A stretch of DNA of 64,000 nucleotides from F23-D06 sp947165685. GTDB lineage: Bacteria; Bacteroidota; Bacteroidia; Bacteroidales; WCHB1-69. The stretch covers positions 34,952 to 98,951 of the forward strand of contig CAMVBK010000007.1 of assembly GCA_947165685.1 (NCBI GenBank), read 5' to 3'. The notes beneath the pieces are model-generated. The model saw only the letters and a program-made list of their open reading frames with translations, searched no databases and was not told the DNA's origin. Shown here in pieces: positions 50,602 through 58,441 of the stretch; position 1 is the first letter of the stretch, and each line of letters starts with the position of its first letter. The position numbers and the translations under genes were made by a program.

Positions 50602-52191
50602 ATGCCCACAAATCCCGAATCTGACAAAAACGAGCTCGACGGCCACACCAAACTGCTGCGCAGTCGCCCGGAGCCGGATCTCATACTCCTTTTCGGTCTG
50701 TGTACACTCATCGGTTCTGCATTCTGTATTATCGGCTTGATTTCCCTTATCTGGTGGATAATAGACGAGTGGCCCGATATATTTGGCATATTGTTTTTTA
50801 TATTGCTGCTGATGTTGCCGGTAGCTTATACTTTGTACGCTCTGGATATGCTTGTTTGGCAGGTTAAGGGCGTGGAAACCGTGTCGTATGATGAAAAAGG
50901 TATGGTTATCCATCTCAAAAAACTCTTTGACAGAGAAACAATTATCCCATGGAACAGTATCGTGGAAATTGAAAAATACGAGTCACCTTGGTGGACTTTT
51001 TTCAGGAGGTCGTACTTGTATAATGCCTCGCTTCGAATACATTACACGTCGGAAAATGGGAATCCGAATACGATTAGATTCGGGTTGCTGCTCAACGAAA
51101 AACAGCAAGACATTATAATGGACAGAATTTATGAGCTTCGAGATAAATTTTCAACAAATGTGGATTATAACAATAGTACAATCAACCTTTTCACACTGAA
51201 AAACGCCCACGGCCTCCGGGCCACCATCACCAACCTCGGCGGACGTGTCGTGTCGCTGTTCGTGCCCGACAAAAAAGGCATCCTGCGCGATGTCGTGCTC
51301 GGGTTCGAAAACGTGGAAGACTACCTTCCCGAAAACCACCGTTCCGACTTCGGGGCGGCGATCGGAAGATACGCCAACCGGCTGAATAACGGGCAGATAA
51401 CCATCGACGGGAAAACGTACCAGCTGCCGCAAAACGATGGCAAGAACTGCCTGCACGGCGGTCCGGACGGCTGGCAGTACCGCATCTTCAACGTTGAAGA
51501 AGTGGGCGACAACCGGCTCGTGCTGAGTCTCGTCAGCGAGGACGGCGACAGCGGGTTCCCGGGCAATGTGTGTGCCCGCGTCACCTACCTGCTGACGGAC
51601 GACAATGCGCTGGATATTCAGTATGAGGCGGTTACGGACGAGCCGACGGTCATCAACATGACCAACCACAGCTACTTCAACCTCAACGGGGACGCCTCCA
51701 CCGACATCCTCAACCACCTGCTGACCATCGATGCCGACCGCTACACGCCTATTGGCGAGACGTTTATCCCCACAGGCGAGTTGGCATCCGTGGGGGGCAC
51801 GCCGATGGATTTCCGGCAGCCCAAACCGATTGGCCGCGACATTGCCGCCGACTTCGAGCAGCTGCGCATCGGGCGCGGCTACGACCACAACTGGGTGTTG
51901 AACACGAAAGGCGACTATTCCCGTCCGTGCGCCCGCTTGGAGAGTCCCGTAACGGGCATTGCCGTAGAGGTTTACACTACAGAACCGGGAATGCAAGTCT
52001 ATACCGGCAACTTCCTTGACGGCACGGTGAAAGGCAAGTACGGAAACGTCTATCAGCAGCGGGCTGCCGTCTGCCTCGAAACGCAGAAGTTCCCTGATTC
52101 GCCGAACCAGCGTTGGCCGGAATCGAATGCGTTTTTGCGGCCGGGGGAGGTTTATCGGAGTCATACGATGTTTCGGTTCTCGAAACAGTAG
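50602..52191 (+). CDS. galM: Membrane PH-like domain fused to galactose mutarotase
   Basis: 529 residues. Residues 1-190 repeat the membrane/PH-like protein encoded at 49253 (NELDGHTKLLRSRPEPD, two membrane helices, then FGLLLNEKQQD). From about 195 an aldose 1-epimerase follows in frame: INLFTLKNAHGLRATITNLGGRVVSLF, GRYANRLNNG, NCLHGGPDGW, the catalytic His region NMTNHSYFNLNG (about 354) and the catalytic Glu region TEPGMQVYTGN (about 461). Mutarotase interconverts alpha- and beta-galactose, and its residues look intact. Family enzymes are normally soluble or secreted; here the enzyme would be tied to the inner membrane. No in-frame stop or start disturbs the junction. Confidence 0.85.
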   Translation: MPTNPESDKNELDGHTKLLRSRPEPDLILLFGLCTLIGSAFCIIGLISLIWWIIDEWPDIFGILFFILLLMLPVAYTLYALDMLVWQVKGVETVSYDEKGMVIHLKKLFDRETIIPWNSIVEIEKYESPWWTFFRRSYLYNASLRIHYTSENGNPNTIRFGLLLNEKQQDIIMDRIYELRDKFSTNVDYNNSTINLFTLKNAHGLRATITNLGGRVVSLFVPDKKGILRDVVLGFENVEDYLPENHRSDFGAAIGRYANRLNNGQITIDGKTYQLPQNDGKNCLHGGPDGWQYRIFNVEEVGDNRLVLSLVSEDGDSGFPGNVCARVTYLLTDDNALDIQYEAVTDEPTVINMTNHSYFNLNGDASTDILNHLLTIDADRYTPIGETFIPTGELASVGGTPMDFRQPKPIGRDIAADFEQLRIGRGYDHNWVLNTKGDYSRPCARLESPVTGIAVEVYTTEPGMQVYTGNFLDGTVKGKYGNVYQQRAAVCLETQKFPDSPNQRWPESNAFLRPGEVYRSHTMFRFSKQ

Positions 52192-52215
52192 AGACGCGCC
52201 ATGGCACGTCTCTAC
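52188..52215. repeat. Palindrome over the mutarotase stop codon
   Basis: GTAGAGACG-CGCC-ATGG-CACGTCTCTAC: an almost perfect inverted repeat containing the TAG stop. This hairpin type (GTAGAGACG...CGTCTCTAC) recurs between genes in many Bacteroidetes genomes. Confidence 0.7.
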
Positions 52216-52245
52216 AAAAAAACACCGTCTGTGCGATGACGGTGT
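52214..52245 (-). terminator. Rho-independent terminator for the 52331-53866 gene
   Basis: On the minus strand ACACCGTC pairs with GACGGTGT (8 bp, 8-nt loop) followed by seven T; about 85 nt after the stop at 52331. Confidence 0.8.
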
Positions 52246-52255
52246 TGGAAAATAG

Positions 52256-52282
52256 CAGGTTTCAGGTTTCGAGTTTCAGGTT
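52256..52282. repeat. Short TTTCAGG heptamer tract
   Basis: Four degenerate copies of the heptamer that also fills 57645-57730. Confidence 0.8.
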
Positions 52283-52330
52283 GATATGAAATGTGATGAT
52301 CCGCCATTTCGTATCGCACGTTTAAGGTGT

Positions 52331-53866
52331 TCAGAAATTATGCGGCAACCAGGAAACCATAGCGTTGTTTTTCTCGGAATGGTAAATCCAGAGACCGTCC
52401 GATTCGACGGTCAGCGGGATAAACAGGACACTCTTGTAAGCCGTATAGTCCATCAGCATCTCGGGGTCCGAAAGGTGCCCTTCGCTGTCCAGCGTCCGGT
52501 GGGCGGCACACTTCCCTTTGTAACTGTAGTCCTTGATCTCCAACGGTTCATTGGTGCCGGTTGTCAGGTTCGTGAGGTTATCGGTATAGATGAAATGGAC
52601 GAGATTGTCCTTCATGATGGCGTGGTAGGAGAACAACAAAGAGGGAGAGTCCGACAAAGAGGTAATCTGATGTTTCGTAACCATCTGGAAATTCGTAAGG
52701 TTGCCAGTGTTGTCGGCCATCGAAACGAGTGTGGGGCCTGCCAATTTGAAAAGGGTGACCAAGTTGGATTGGTAGGCACGCATTTCGCCCAGAAGCGTTA
52801 TGGTGCCGTTGTCGAAAGCGAGCAGCTCAACAGGAACTGCTCTAAAATCCCGGATATTTTTGGTAACTTTCGGGTGCTTGTAGGTGAAATATTCCTCGGG
52901 GAACTTCTCGTTGCTGATGTTGGTATTCGCGAACGAGGCATCTATCGTCAACAGGTAACTGCCCTCCTCCGGCTTGTGATTCTCGGGAGAGTAGTATCCG
53001 CCCAGGATCGTCTGACCGGATTGGGTGACGAGCAGTTTTCCGTTGGAGACATGCCCGAATTCCGCTGCACTGCTGGAAGAGAACACCTCATTTTCGGTTA
53101 TCTTGTAGATATGGACGGTCTCGTTCGGGTTCAATGTCACCTTTGGGCTCCCCTTTTTGCCCTCATCTTCCTTTTGGGTATTGAATGAGGCAAGGGCCAA
53201 AAGGATCTCCCCGTTGTCGTCGATGGACAGGTCAAGGAACTGGAGGGTGTTGTTCTCCACATCAAACTCCAGCGGCTTCGACATTTTGATCTTGTCCCCT
53301 TCGAAGACCATCACGGCGGAACCTTTCAGCTTGTCGGATTTATCCTTATCAAACATTCCAGCCGTCTTCACCTGTAGCAGCAGCAAGACGGCTTTGGTTT
53401 TGTCGGGAGCGACGGCGGTGGCCATCTGGAAACCGTCACTGAAGTCTCTTTTGAGTGTGAGGAGCTCTTTGGGTTTCCATTTGTCGATGTCGGCCTCTTT
53501 CGGCACAGTGTTGAGGTACAGGGTGAACTCCCTCGTGTAAGAGTTGCTACGCCGATAGAGCATATAGATGTTCTCGTTATCCTCGTAAGCGGTCAGATAC
53601 TTGTAATCCATATTCCGTTCTATGCTCAACACGTTGCTTTTGCTGCCGTCCTTGGCAACCTCCACCACTATGTCACGGCTCAGCTTGATGAAATCGTTGA
53701 GGAGTCTGTCGCGGAAGATCAGATACCGGCAGTTCCCGCTTCCATCAATACATCCGACGTAATTTTGATGGGGAGGGTCGATGTTGCTAACCGCCGTGTT
53801 CAGCGGTTCCTGCGCGTAAGCCACCATCGCGAACAGGGTGGCGAAAATCAGTAAGGTTCTTTTCAT
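52331..53866 (-). CDS. Secreted hypothetical protein (propeller-like)
   Basis: 511 residues from the ATG at 53866, where a signal peptide (MKRTLLIFATLFAMVAYAQ) begins. The rest is beta-rich with recurrent acidic turns (KYLTAYEDNENIYMLYRRS, QFLDLSIDDNGEILLALAS, VHFIYTDNLTNLTTG), compatible with a beta-propeller. No T9SS sorting domain and no lipobox, so probably periplasmic. Not recognised as a named family. Ends in its own terminator. Confidence 0.65.
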   Translation of the reverse strand: MKRTLLIFATLFAMVAYAQEPLNTAVSNIDPPHQNYVGCIDGSGNCRYLIFRDRLLNDFIKLSRDIVVEVAKDGSKSNVLSIERNMDYKYLTAYEDNENIYMLYRRSNSYTREFTLYLNTVPKEADIDKWKPKELLTLKRDFSDGFQMATAVAPDKTKAVLLLLQVKTAGMFDKDKSDKLKGSAVMVFEGDKIKMSKPLEFDVENNTLQFLDLSIDDNGEILLALASFNTQKEDEGKKGSPKVTLNPNETVHIYKITENEVFSSSSAAEFGHVSNGKLLVTQSGQTILGGYYSPENHKPEEGSYLLTIDASFANTNISNEKFPEEYFTYKHPKVTKNIRDFRAVPVELLAFDNGTITLLGEMRAYQSNLVTLFKLAGPTLVSMADNTGNLTNFQMVTKHQITSLSDSPSLLFSYHAIMKDNLVHFIYTDNLTNLTTGTNEPLEIKDYSYKGKCAAHRTLDSEGHLSDPEMLMDYTAYKSVLFIPLTVESDGLWIYHSEKNNAMVSWLPHNF

Positions 53867-53972
53867 ATCATTATGTTTGAGGGTGAATAGTTTTTCTTTT
53901 ACAAGGTCATCATTATCATTGCACATCATTCAAGGTCTCGCACCAAGAAAACACAAAAGTCTGCGAAAAGGG

Positions 53973-54662
53973 TTAGTTCTGACGGGCACGAACCGCGCGT
54001 ACAGAGAATCCAACGCAACGGTCGAAATCGTACATTCTTTGACCTTGCGCATCAAAGGAGAAGGCCATCGCAGAAGCCGGGTAGTACGTGTACAGCGAAT
54101 CCGACCAGTAACGACCGATCTCACCTACGTAATGGAGGTCCGTGCTGCCGATACCACCGGCGGCGGGCAGGAAGAGGGTCTTGCCGTTGGGGCCGGTCAA
54201 AAGAAGTCCGCGGACCTTGTTGCGGGTGGTCCATTTGCTGGTTGTGTTGTCTATCAGTTCTTGCCAGTCGTTATAGCTCGGCGTGCGGGCACCGTCACCG
54301 AGGCAGAACGTGGCGGCATCATCGGAAGCTTCAAGGTTGGTGAGGGAGTCCGTGTAGCCATTCCAACCGTGAAAGTCGCTGCCGCAGTATTTGGTGAGCT
54401 TGTCCCAGTCGTAGCCGTAGGCGTAGGTTTCCCACCCATAGACCTCTTTCGGCGTTTTTTCACCCCATGCGAAATAATCGCCGTAATCAACGGGACTTAG
54501 GGCACCCAGATTTTGGCTGGCCCACAGCAGGCCGCTCGGCAGTCCCAAGTCAACCCAGCTTAAAGGTGTCGGAGTACCATCATAGTTGTTGTCGCTGTTG
54601 CAGGATGACAGCCCTGCACACAACAGAACCGCCAATGCAAGGAATAAACCTGTTTTTTTCAT
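53973..54662 (-). CDS. FISUMP-like lipoprotein
   Basis: 229 residues. Lipoprotein signal MKKTGLFLALAVLLCAGLSSC with lipobox LSSC. The mature part begins WVDLGLPSGLLWASQNLGA and YGDYFAWGE, followed by ARTPSYNDWQELI, LFLPAAGG and a C-terminal FSVRAVRA, the pattern of the FISUMP/DUF1566-like surface lipoproteins frequent in Bacteroidales. Function unknown. Lies about 105 nt upstream of the 511-residue secreted protein on the same strand. Confidence 0.75.
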   Translation of the reverse strand: MKKTGLFLALAVLLCAGLSSCNSDNNYDGTPTPLSWVDLGLPSGLLWASQNLGALSPVDYGDYFAWGEKTPKEVYGWETYAYGYDWDKLTKYCGSDFHGWNGYTDSLTNLEASDDAATFCLGDGARTPSYNDWQELIDNTTSKWTTRNKVRGLLLTGPNGKTLFLPAAGGIGSTDLHYVGEIGRYWSDSLYTYYPASAMAFSFDAQGQRMYDFDRCVGFSVRAVRARQN

Positions 54663-54780
54663 ACCGTAAATTTTGTTAAGATTCTTTTTTTACTGTCTTT
54701 TTGCACGTTCCCATACGCTGCGAGACGCTGTGACCGAAGAATGAGGAAACACCGTTGCGAAAATACACTTTTTTTATTGC

Positions 54781-55464
54781 TGTCCGCTAAAAACAAAAAA
54801 TAAGTTTTTCGTAGCCGTAACCCTCTGTAAACCAGTGTGGGAGATTTCGAGTGACAGTTCCAAGCCCCTTCCCTAAAAATCCAGCTCCAGTTGTGGAGGC
54901 GGCTCTGCAGCTTCCAGCAGCACCTTCTGCCAGTCTTTTTCAGGGTTTTCGAAGAAACTCAGGAAGTCCACGTAATACATGAGCGTGATACGCGCGGTCT
55001 AAGGCCAGCAGGTCGCCCCGCTCGAAGTTCTTCGGTGCCAGCATGAAGCTGTCGTGTGTTGCGGCGGAAGTGAACTTGATGTCAGAAGCAACACCCTCCA
55101 GCGCACGGATGACCTTGTGCACCTTTATTCCGCCCTTCTTTTTTCCACTTTTGGGGTTTCGTCCCGCGCCCTTGAATATGAGGTTGGAGAACAGCGTTAT
55201 GGTGGTGGAGTCGATGATTTGGAGTTTTTCCATCCATTTGGGCGTTTCTCCGCCCCGGCTGTCCGACAAAAGCTTCTGGCGGTGGGTGGCATACAAATCG
55301 CGGTACACGTCCTCGAAAAAGGCCTCCGGACGGCGAGCGTTGGCATCGGAAAGGGTTGATCAGCGGGGCATGGTCGTCACGCCTAAATGAGCCAGTTTCC
55401 GTGCCTCCGCCAGCGTGGCTATTACAGCCTCGCGCATGCGCACGCGCACGAAACTTTTAGCGGA
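54781..55464 (-). mobile_element. 684-bp deleted IS4-type element with intact ends
   Basis: Perfect 12-bp terminal inverted repeats TGTCCGCTAAAA (54781-54792) and its complement (55453-55464). Inside is only a broken transposase. No clear target duplication: the flanks ATTGC and CCAAT do not match. It lies only about 10 bp beyond the full-length end of the toxin frame at 55474. A non-autonomous derivative that could still be moved by a full-length relative. Confidence 0.75.
54873..55437 (-). pseudogene. IS4-type transposase, multiply broken
   Basis: Reading from 55437: MREAVIATLAEARKLAHLG, VTTMPR, a stop (TGA where family members have Arg), STLSDANARRPEAFFEDVYRD, IIDSTTITLFSNLIFKGAGRNP, GIKVHKVI, FTSAATHDSFML, GDLLALDRAY. 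Then, after a jump in frame, LMYYVDFLSFFENPEKDWQ to PPPQLELDF and stop. So about the first 100 residues and the part between the second and third catalytic regions are deleted, and there is one nonsense codon. It cannot make active transposase. Confidence 0.8.
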
Positions 55465-55473
55465 CACCAATAA

Positions 55474-55785
55474 TTAATAGTATAACAAACTGTGCACCGC
55501 ATCACGAACAAAAATGATTTCTTGGCCATTTTTATCACGAACAATCTCGTATGCAAAATGGAAATCCTCACAGGTGTATTCCTACCAATTGTTTTCAATC
55601 CACTTTCGTTTTAACCTTGCTTTTGGGTATATGAAATAATAATCGCTCAATGACTCAAGAGCCTCTATTAGCCTTTTCTTCTTGGCCATAACAGTTTCCT
55701 CAGACAATGTGATATGCCTACTCATGGCAGCAGAGTAGAAACTGTCAATCTCTTTCACAACAACATCATCAACAATTACTTTCAT
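55474..55785 (-). pseudogene. RelE/ParE-type toxin with internal TAG
   Basis: Frame starts MKVIVDDVVVKEIDSFYSAAM and runs to KARLKRKWIENNW, then TAG (55582-55584). After it the same frame continues EYTCEDFHFAYEIV and FVRDAVHSLLYY to a TAA near 55474. Rejoined, it is a normal-length toxin of about 103 residues. The catalytic C-terminal part lies after the stop, so the 67-residue product should be inactive. Its ATG overlaps the antitoxin stop by one base (TAATG). Confidence 0.7.
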
Positions 55786-55973
55786 TATTTTGCATGGTAA
55801 TGTTGATGAATAAGCTCTGTCAAATGGTTGTCAAGTTCCTCCAAAGTCATACTTCGATCCATCTCTTCTTCGGTGATGGTGCGCAAAGTCCTTTGGGCGG
55901 AAGCGACATACTGGGCTTGAGGATCGTCAACCTCATGATTTTCAATATCTTTTGGAGTATATTCTTTTGCCAT
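55785..55973 (-). CDS. Antitoxin of second toxin-antitoxin module
   Basis: 62 residues from the ATG at 55973. MAKEYTPKDIENHEVDDPQAQ, then TITEEEMDRSMTLEELDNHLTELIHQHYH. Small, acidic and helical, of the type that pairs with RelE-like toxins in Bacteroidetes. An in-frame start eight codons upstream is less likely because of the promoter box at 55995. Confidence 0.65.
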   Translation of the reverse strand: MAKEYTPKDIENHEVDDPQAQYVASAQRTLRTITEEEMDRSMTLEELDNHLTELIHQHYHAK

Positions 55974-55994
55974 TTTGTATTTTATTTTCTGCCG

Positions 55995-56002
55995 CAAAGA
56001 TA
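55995..56002 (-). promoter_or_regulatory. Bacteroidetes -7 box for second toxin-antitoxin module
   Basis: TATCTTTG on the minus strand, 22 nt before the antitoxin ATG at 55973. Confidence 0.55.
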
Positions 56003-56044
56003 CAACAAAAAAGACCGCTTGTCAAGAGGGTAATCGCTTTTTTC

Positions 56045-57643
56045 TCACCACGCCGACTTGCACTCAAACACCATCTCTTTCCCGCTCATCGGGTGTGCGA
56101 ACGCAATCCGCGCGGCGTGCAAGTAGAGCCGGTCGGCACGGCGGCCGTAGAGGTTATCGCCCTTGATGGGACAACCTAACCCTTCCGAGTGGGCGCAGTG
56201 GACGCGCAGCTGATGCGTGCGGCCCGTCAGCGGATGCAGTTCCACAACATGTTCGCCAACAACACGATAGACCGTCACGGCGGGTTTTCCATGCTCCTTA
56301 TCGACTTTCTGGAACGGGCGGTGCATCAGGTCGGGGGCAAGCGGCAACTCGATGCGGCCCTCCTCCCCTATCGGCAACGGTTCGCCGTCCAACACTGCCA
56401 CGTAGGTTTTGTGTATCTGCCTGTCCCTGAACTGCTTCTGCAGACGGTAATGCGCGGTCTTGTGCTTGGCCACGACCAACAACCCGCTGGTGTCCATGTC
56501 CAGACGATGGACCGCCAACGGTGTCTCGCCGTCATGGCAACGCGCTTGCAAAATGGAGATTACGGATTCTCGGTGCGACTTTCCCGGCACGCTCAGCATC
56601 CCCGGAGGCTTGTTCACGACCCACAAATCGTCATCCTCATAGACGATTTCCAACCGCTCGGAAGAGAGGCGCTGCGAAGAATCTGTGAACACTTCCGGCG
56701 GCAGCATGTACGTCAGTACCGGTTTGCACTTGCCCGAGCAGGCGGGATAATAATGCAAATGGTGGCGGATTTCCCCTTCGGGCGATTTTCCCCACCAGAA
56801 CATCGCCATCTGAATGGGTTTGAGTCCGTGCGTGTAAGCGTATTGCAGCAGTTTCGGTTCGCAGCAGTCGCCCGTGCCCGCCGGCGGCAACTGCTGCACG
56901 GTGTCGCGGAAAATCTCCAACAAGTTGCGTTTCTCCCCGGCATGGTTCACCATCACAAAATGCTCAAACAGCCAGTTCTGTAACGCCTCCGATTTTGCTT
57001 TCCGCTGACGGCCAAGCACCTCCAATCGTCGGGTATATGTCTCCACCGTCGCTTTCGCCTCTGCGACCCGTTCCGCCCATCGCTGTTTCGTCCGCCGCAA
57101 CTCCGCCTTCAAGAACTGGCTCTCGCGAACGAAAGCGGCCTCCTCCTCGGCTGTCAGCGTCCTTTGGGAACGCTCGGCATCGCGCTTTTCTTTGGCAGAA
57201 AGCATATTCGCCTTGGCCGCAAAAACAGCTTTTTCGGCTTCTGCTTCTATACATCGCCAAGACTCCAAAGCTTGCAAGTAGGCATGATCAGATTGCCTTT
57301 CAGCCATTTTCCGATTCAGATTCGTTATCTCGGCCTCATGAATCTTGAAATAGCCGCTAGGGGTGAGGAAGTCGAAGACAGGCGGCACGAAGCCAGGCTG
57401 GTCGTAGCGGTCGTCAATCTGCCCCGAAAAGGCCGCCAAATAATATAATGATGAATCACCCTCTTTCGTCACCACCAGTACCCCGAACATCTTGCCTTCG
57501 GGATTACCGCGCATCAGCTCCGCCACATGCGGCAGCAGATCCGCCACGGCCGCCTCGCACACGGGATGCGGCACATAATCAAACGGGTTGTTGAACGTTT
57601 CCGGCAACAACCCGTGATATGAAAAAGGGTGCAATGTTGGCAT
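56045..57643 (-). CDS. RluA-family pseudouridine synthase with long N-terminal extension
   Basis: 532 residues from the ATG at 57643; a TTG four codons upstream lies in a repeat tract. The C-terminal about 220 residues are the catalytic domain: LEIVYEDDDLWVVNKPPGMLS, the active-site motif HRLDMDTSGLLV (about 378, catalytic Asp) and VVELHPLTGRTHQLRVH. The N-terminal about 300 residues hold an alpha/beta part (KMFGVLVVTKEGDSSLYYLAAFSG) and a coiled coil (about 110-215, ANMLSAKEKRDAERSQRTL), as in the long Bacteroides members. It converts uridines in rRNA or tRNA; the exact site is unknown. Confidence 0.92.
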   Translation of the reverse strand: MPTLHPFSYHGLLPETFNNPFDYVPHPVCEAAVADLLPHVAELMRGNPEGKMFGVLVVTKEGDSSLYYLAAFSGQIDDRYDQPGFVPPVFDFLTPSGYFKIHEAEITNLNRKMAERQSDHAYLQALESWRCIEAEAEKAVFAAKANMLSAKEKRDAERSQRTLTAEEEAAFVRESQFLKAELRRTKQRWAERVAEAKATVETYTRRLEVLGRQRKAKSEALQNWLFEHFVMVNHAGEKRNLLEIFRDTVQQLPPAGTGDCCEPKLLQYAYTHGLKPIQMAMFWWGKSPEGEIRHHLHYYPACSGKCKPVLTYMLPPEVFTDSSQRLSSERLEIVYEDDDLWVVNKPPGMLSVPGKSHRESVISILQARCHDGETPLAVHRLDMDTSGLLVVAKHKTAHYRLQKQFRDRQIHKTYVAVLDGEPLPIGEEGRIELPLAPDLMHRPFQKVDKEHGKPAVTVYRVVGEHVVELHPLTGRTHQLRVHCAHSEGLGCPIKGDNLYGRRADRLYLHAARIAFAHPMSGKEMVFECKSAW

Positions 57644-57644
57644 T

Positions 57645-57770
57645 TCAAGTTTCAAGTTTCAGGTTTCAAGTTTCAGGTTTCAAGTTTCAGGTTTCAAGTT
57701 TCAAGTTTCAGGTTTCAAGTTTCAGGTTTCAATAGCCAACAGCCAACAGCCAACAGCCAACAGCCAAAAG
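57645..57770. repeat. Compound heptamer tract (TTTCAGG then CCAACAG)
   Basis: About twelve TTTCAAG/TTTCAGG heptamers followed by five CCAACAG heptamers fill the gap between the nitroreductase and the pseudouridine synthase genes. Confidence 0.92.
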
Positions 57771-58403
57771 CTATTTCACCCAATACACCCAATTCTCTTT
57801 GCGCGGCTTCGCTTCGGGGTAGTCACCGTCGGTGTAGCCGAGGATGCAGTTGCCGATACCCACGTAGTCGCCCTCGATGCCGAGGTCTGCGAGGATCTGC
57901 TTGCCTTCCTTCGTCTCAAACATCTCCTTGGCGCGGTGGATCCAGCAGGAGCCGAGCCCTTTGGCATGGGCGGCGTTCATCAGGTTGCCCATCACGAGGC
58001 TGCCATCCTCCAGGTAGGTGTATGACGTGTCGCGGTTGGCGAGGACCACCAGCACCACGGGAGCTCCGTAAAATGGGTCGATGCTGTCGTTGCCGAGCAC
58101 ACGGGCATTCATGCGGCTGAGGCTGTCACGCATCTCCTGATTGGTCACGGCTATGATAATCGGGCTCTGCTTGTTCTTGCCGGTGGGGGCGTACGTGCCC
58201 GCCTTGCAGATTTCCTCAATCACCTCCATCGGAGGTATCTCTGCAGTGTATTGACGCACACTGCGGCGTGTCAGTAAATTCTCCATTGCGGTGTTTTTTG
58301 CAGGTTTGTTGTCGATGAACTCCGGCACCGTTTTCTCCTGCTTGCAGGAGGCGCACAGCACCAAGGCCGCCGCGCATAAAATCATGGGGAAGAAACGCTT
58401 CAT
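57771..58403 (-). CDS. Nitroreductase-family lipoprotein
   Basis: 210 residues. The N-terminal MKRFFPMILCAAALVLCASC is a lipoprotein signal. The rest is a nitroreductase: NLLTRRSVRQYTAEIPPMEVI, KAGTYAPTGKNKQSPIIIAV (FMN phosphate-binding region), GSLVMGNLMNAAHAKGLGSCW and VGIGNCILGYTDG. The family uses FMN and NAD(P)H; a periplasmic, membrane-anchored member is unusual because flavin and reductant must reach it outside the cytoplasm. Some Bacteroidales have such proteins, with unknown substrate. Confidence 0.88.
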   Translation of the reverse strand: MKRFFPMILCAAALVLCASCKQEKTVPEFIDNKPAKNTAMENLLTRRSVRQYTAEIPPMEVIEEICKAGTYAPTGKNKQSPIIIAVTNQEMRDSLSRMNARVLGNDSIDPFYGAPVVLVVLANRDTSYTYLEDGSLVMGNLMNAAHAKGLGSCWIHRAKEMFETKEGKQILADLGIEGDYVGIGNCILGYTDGDYPEAKPRKENWVYWVK

Positions 58404-58441
58404 GATGGGTTTGTGATTTGTGAATGATGATTCGTGAATGG

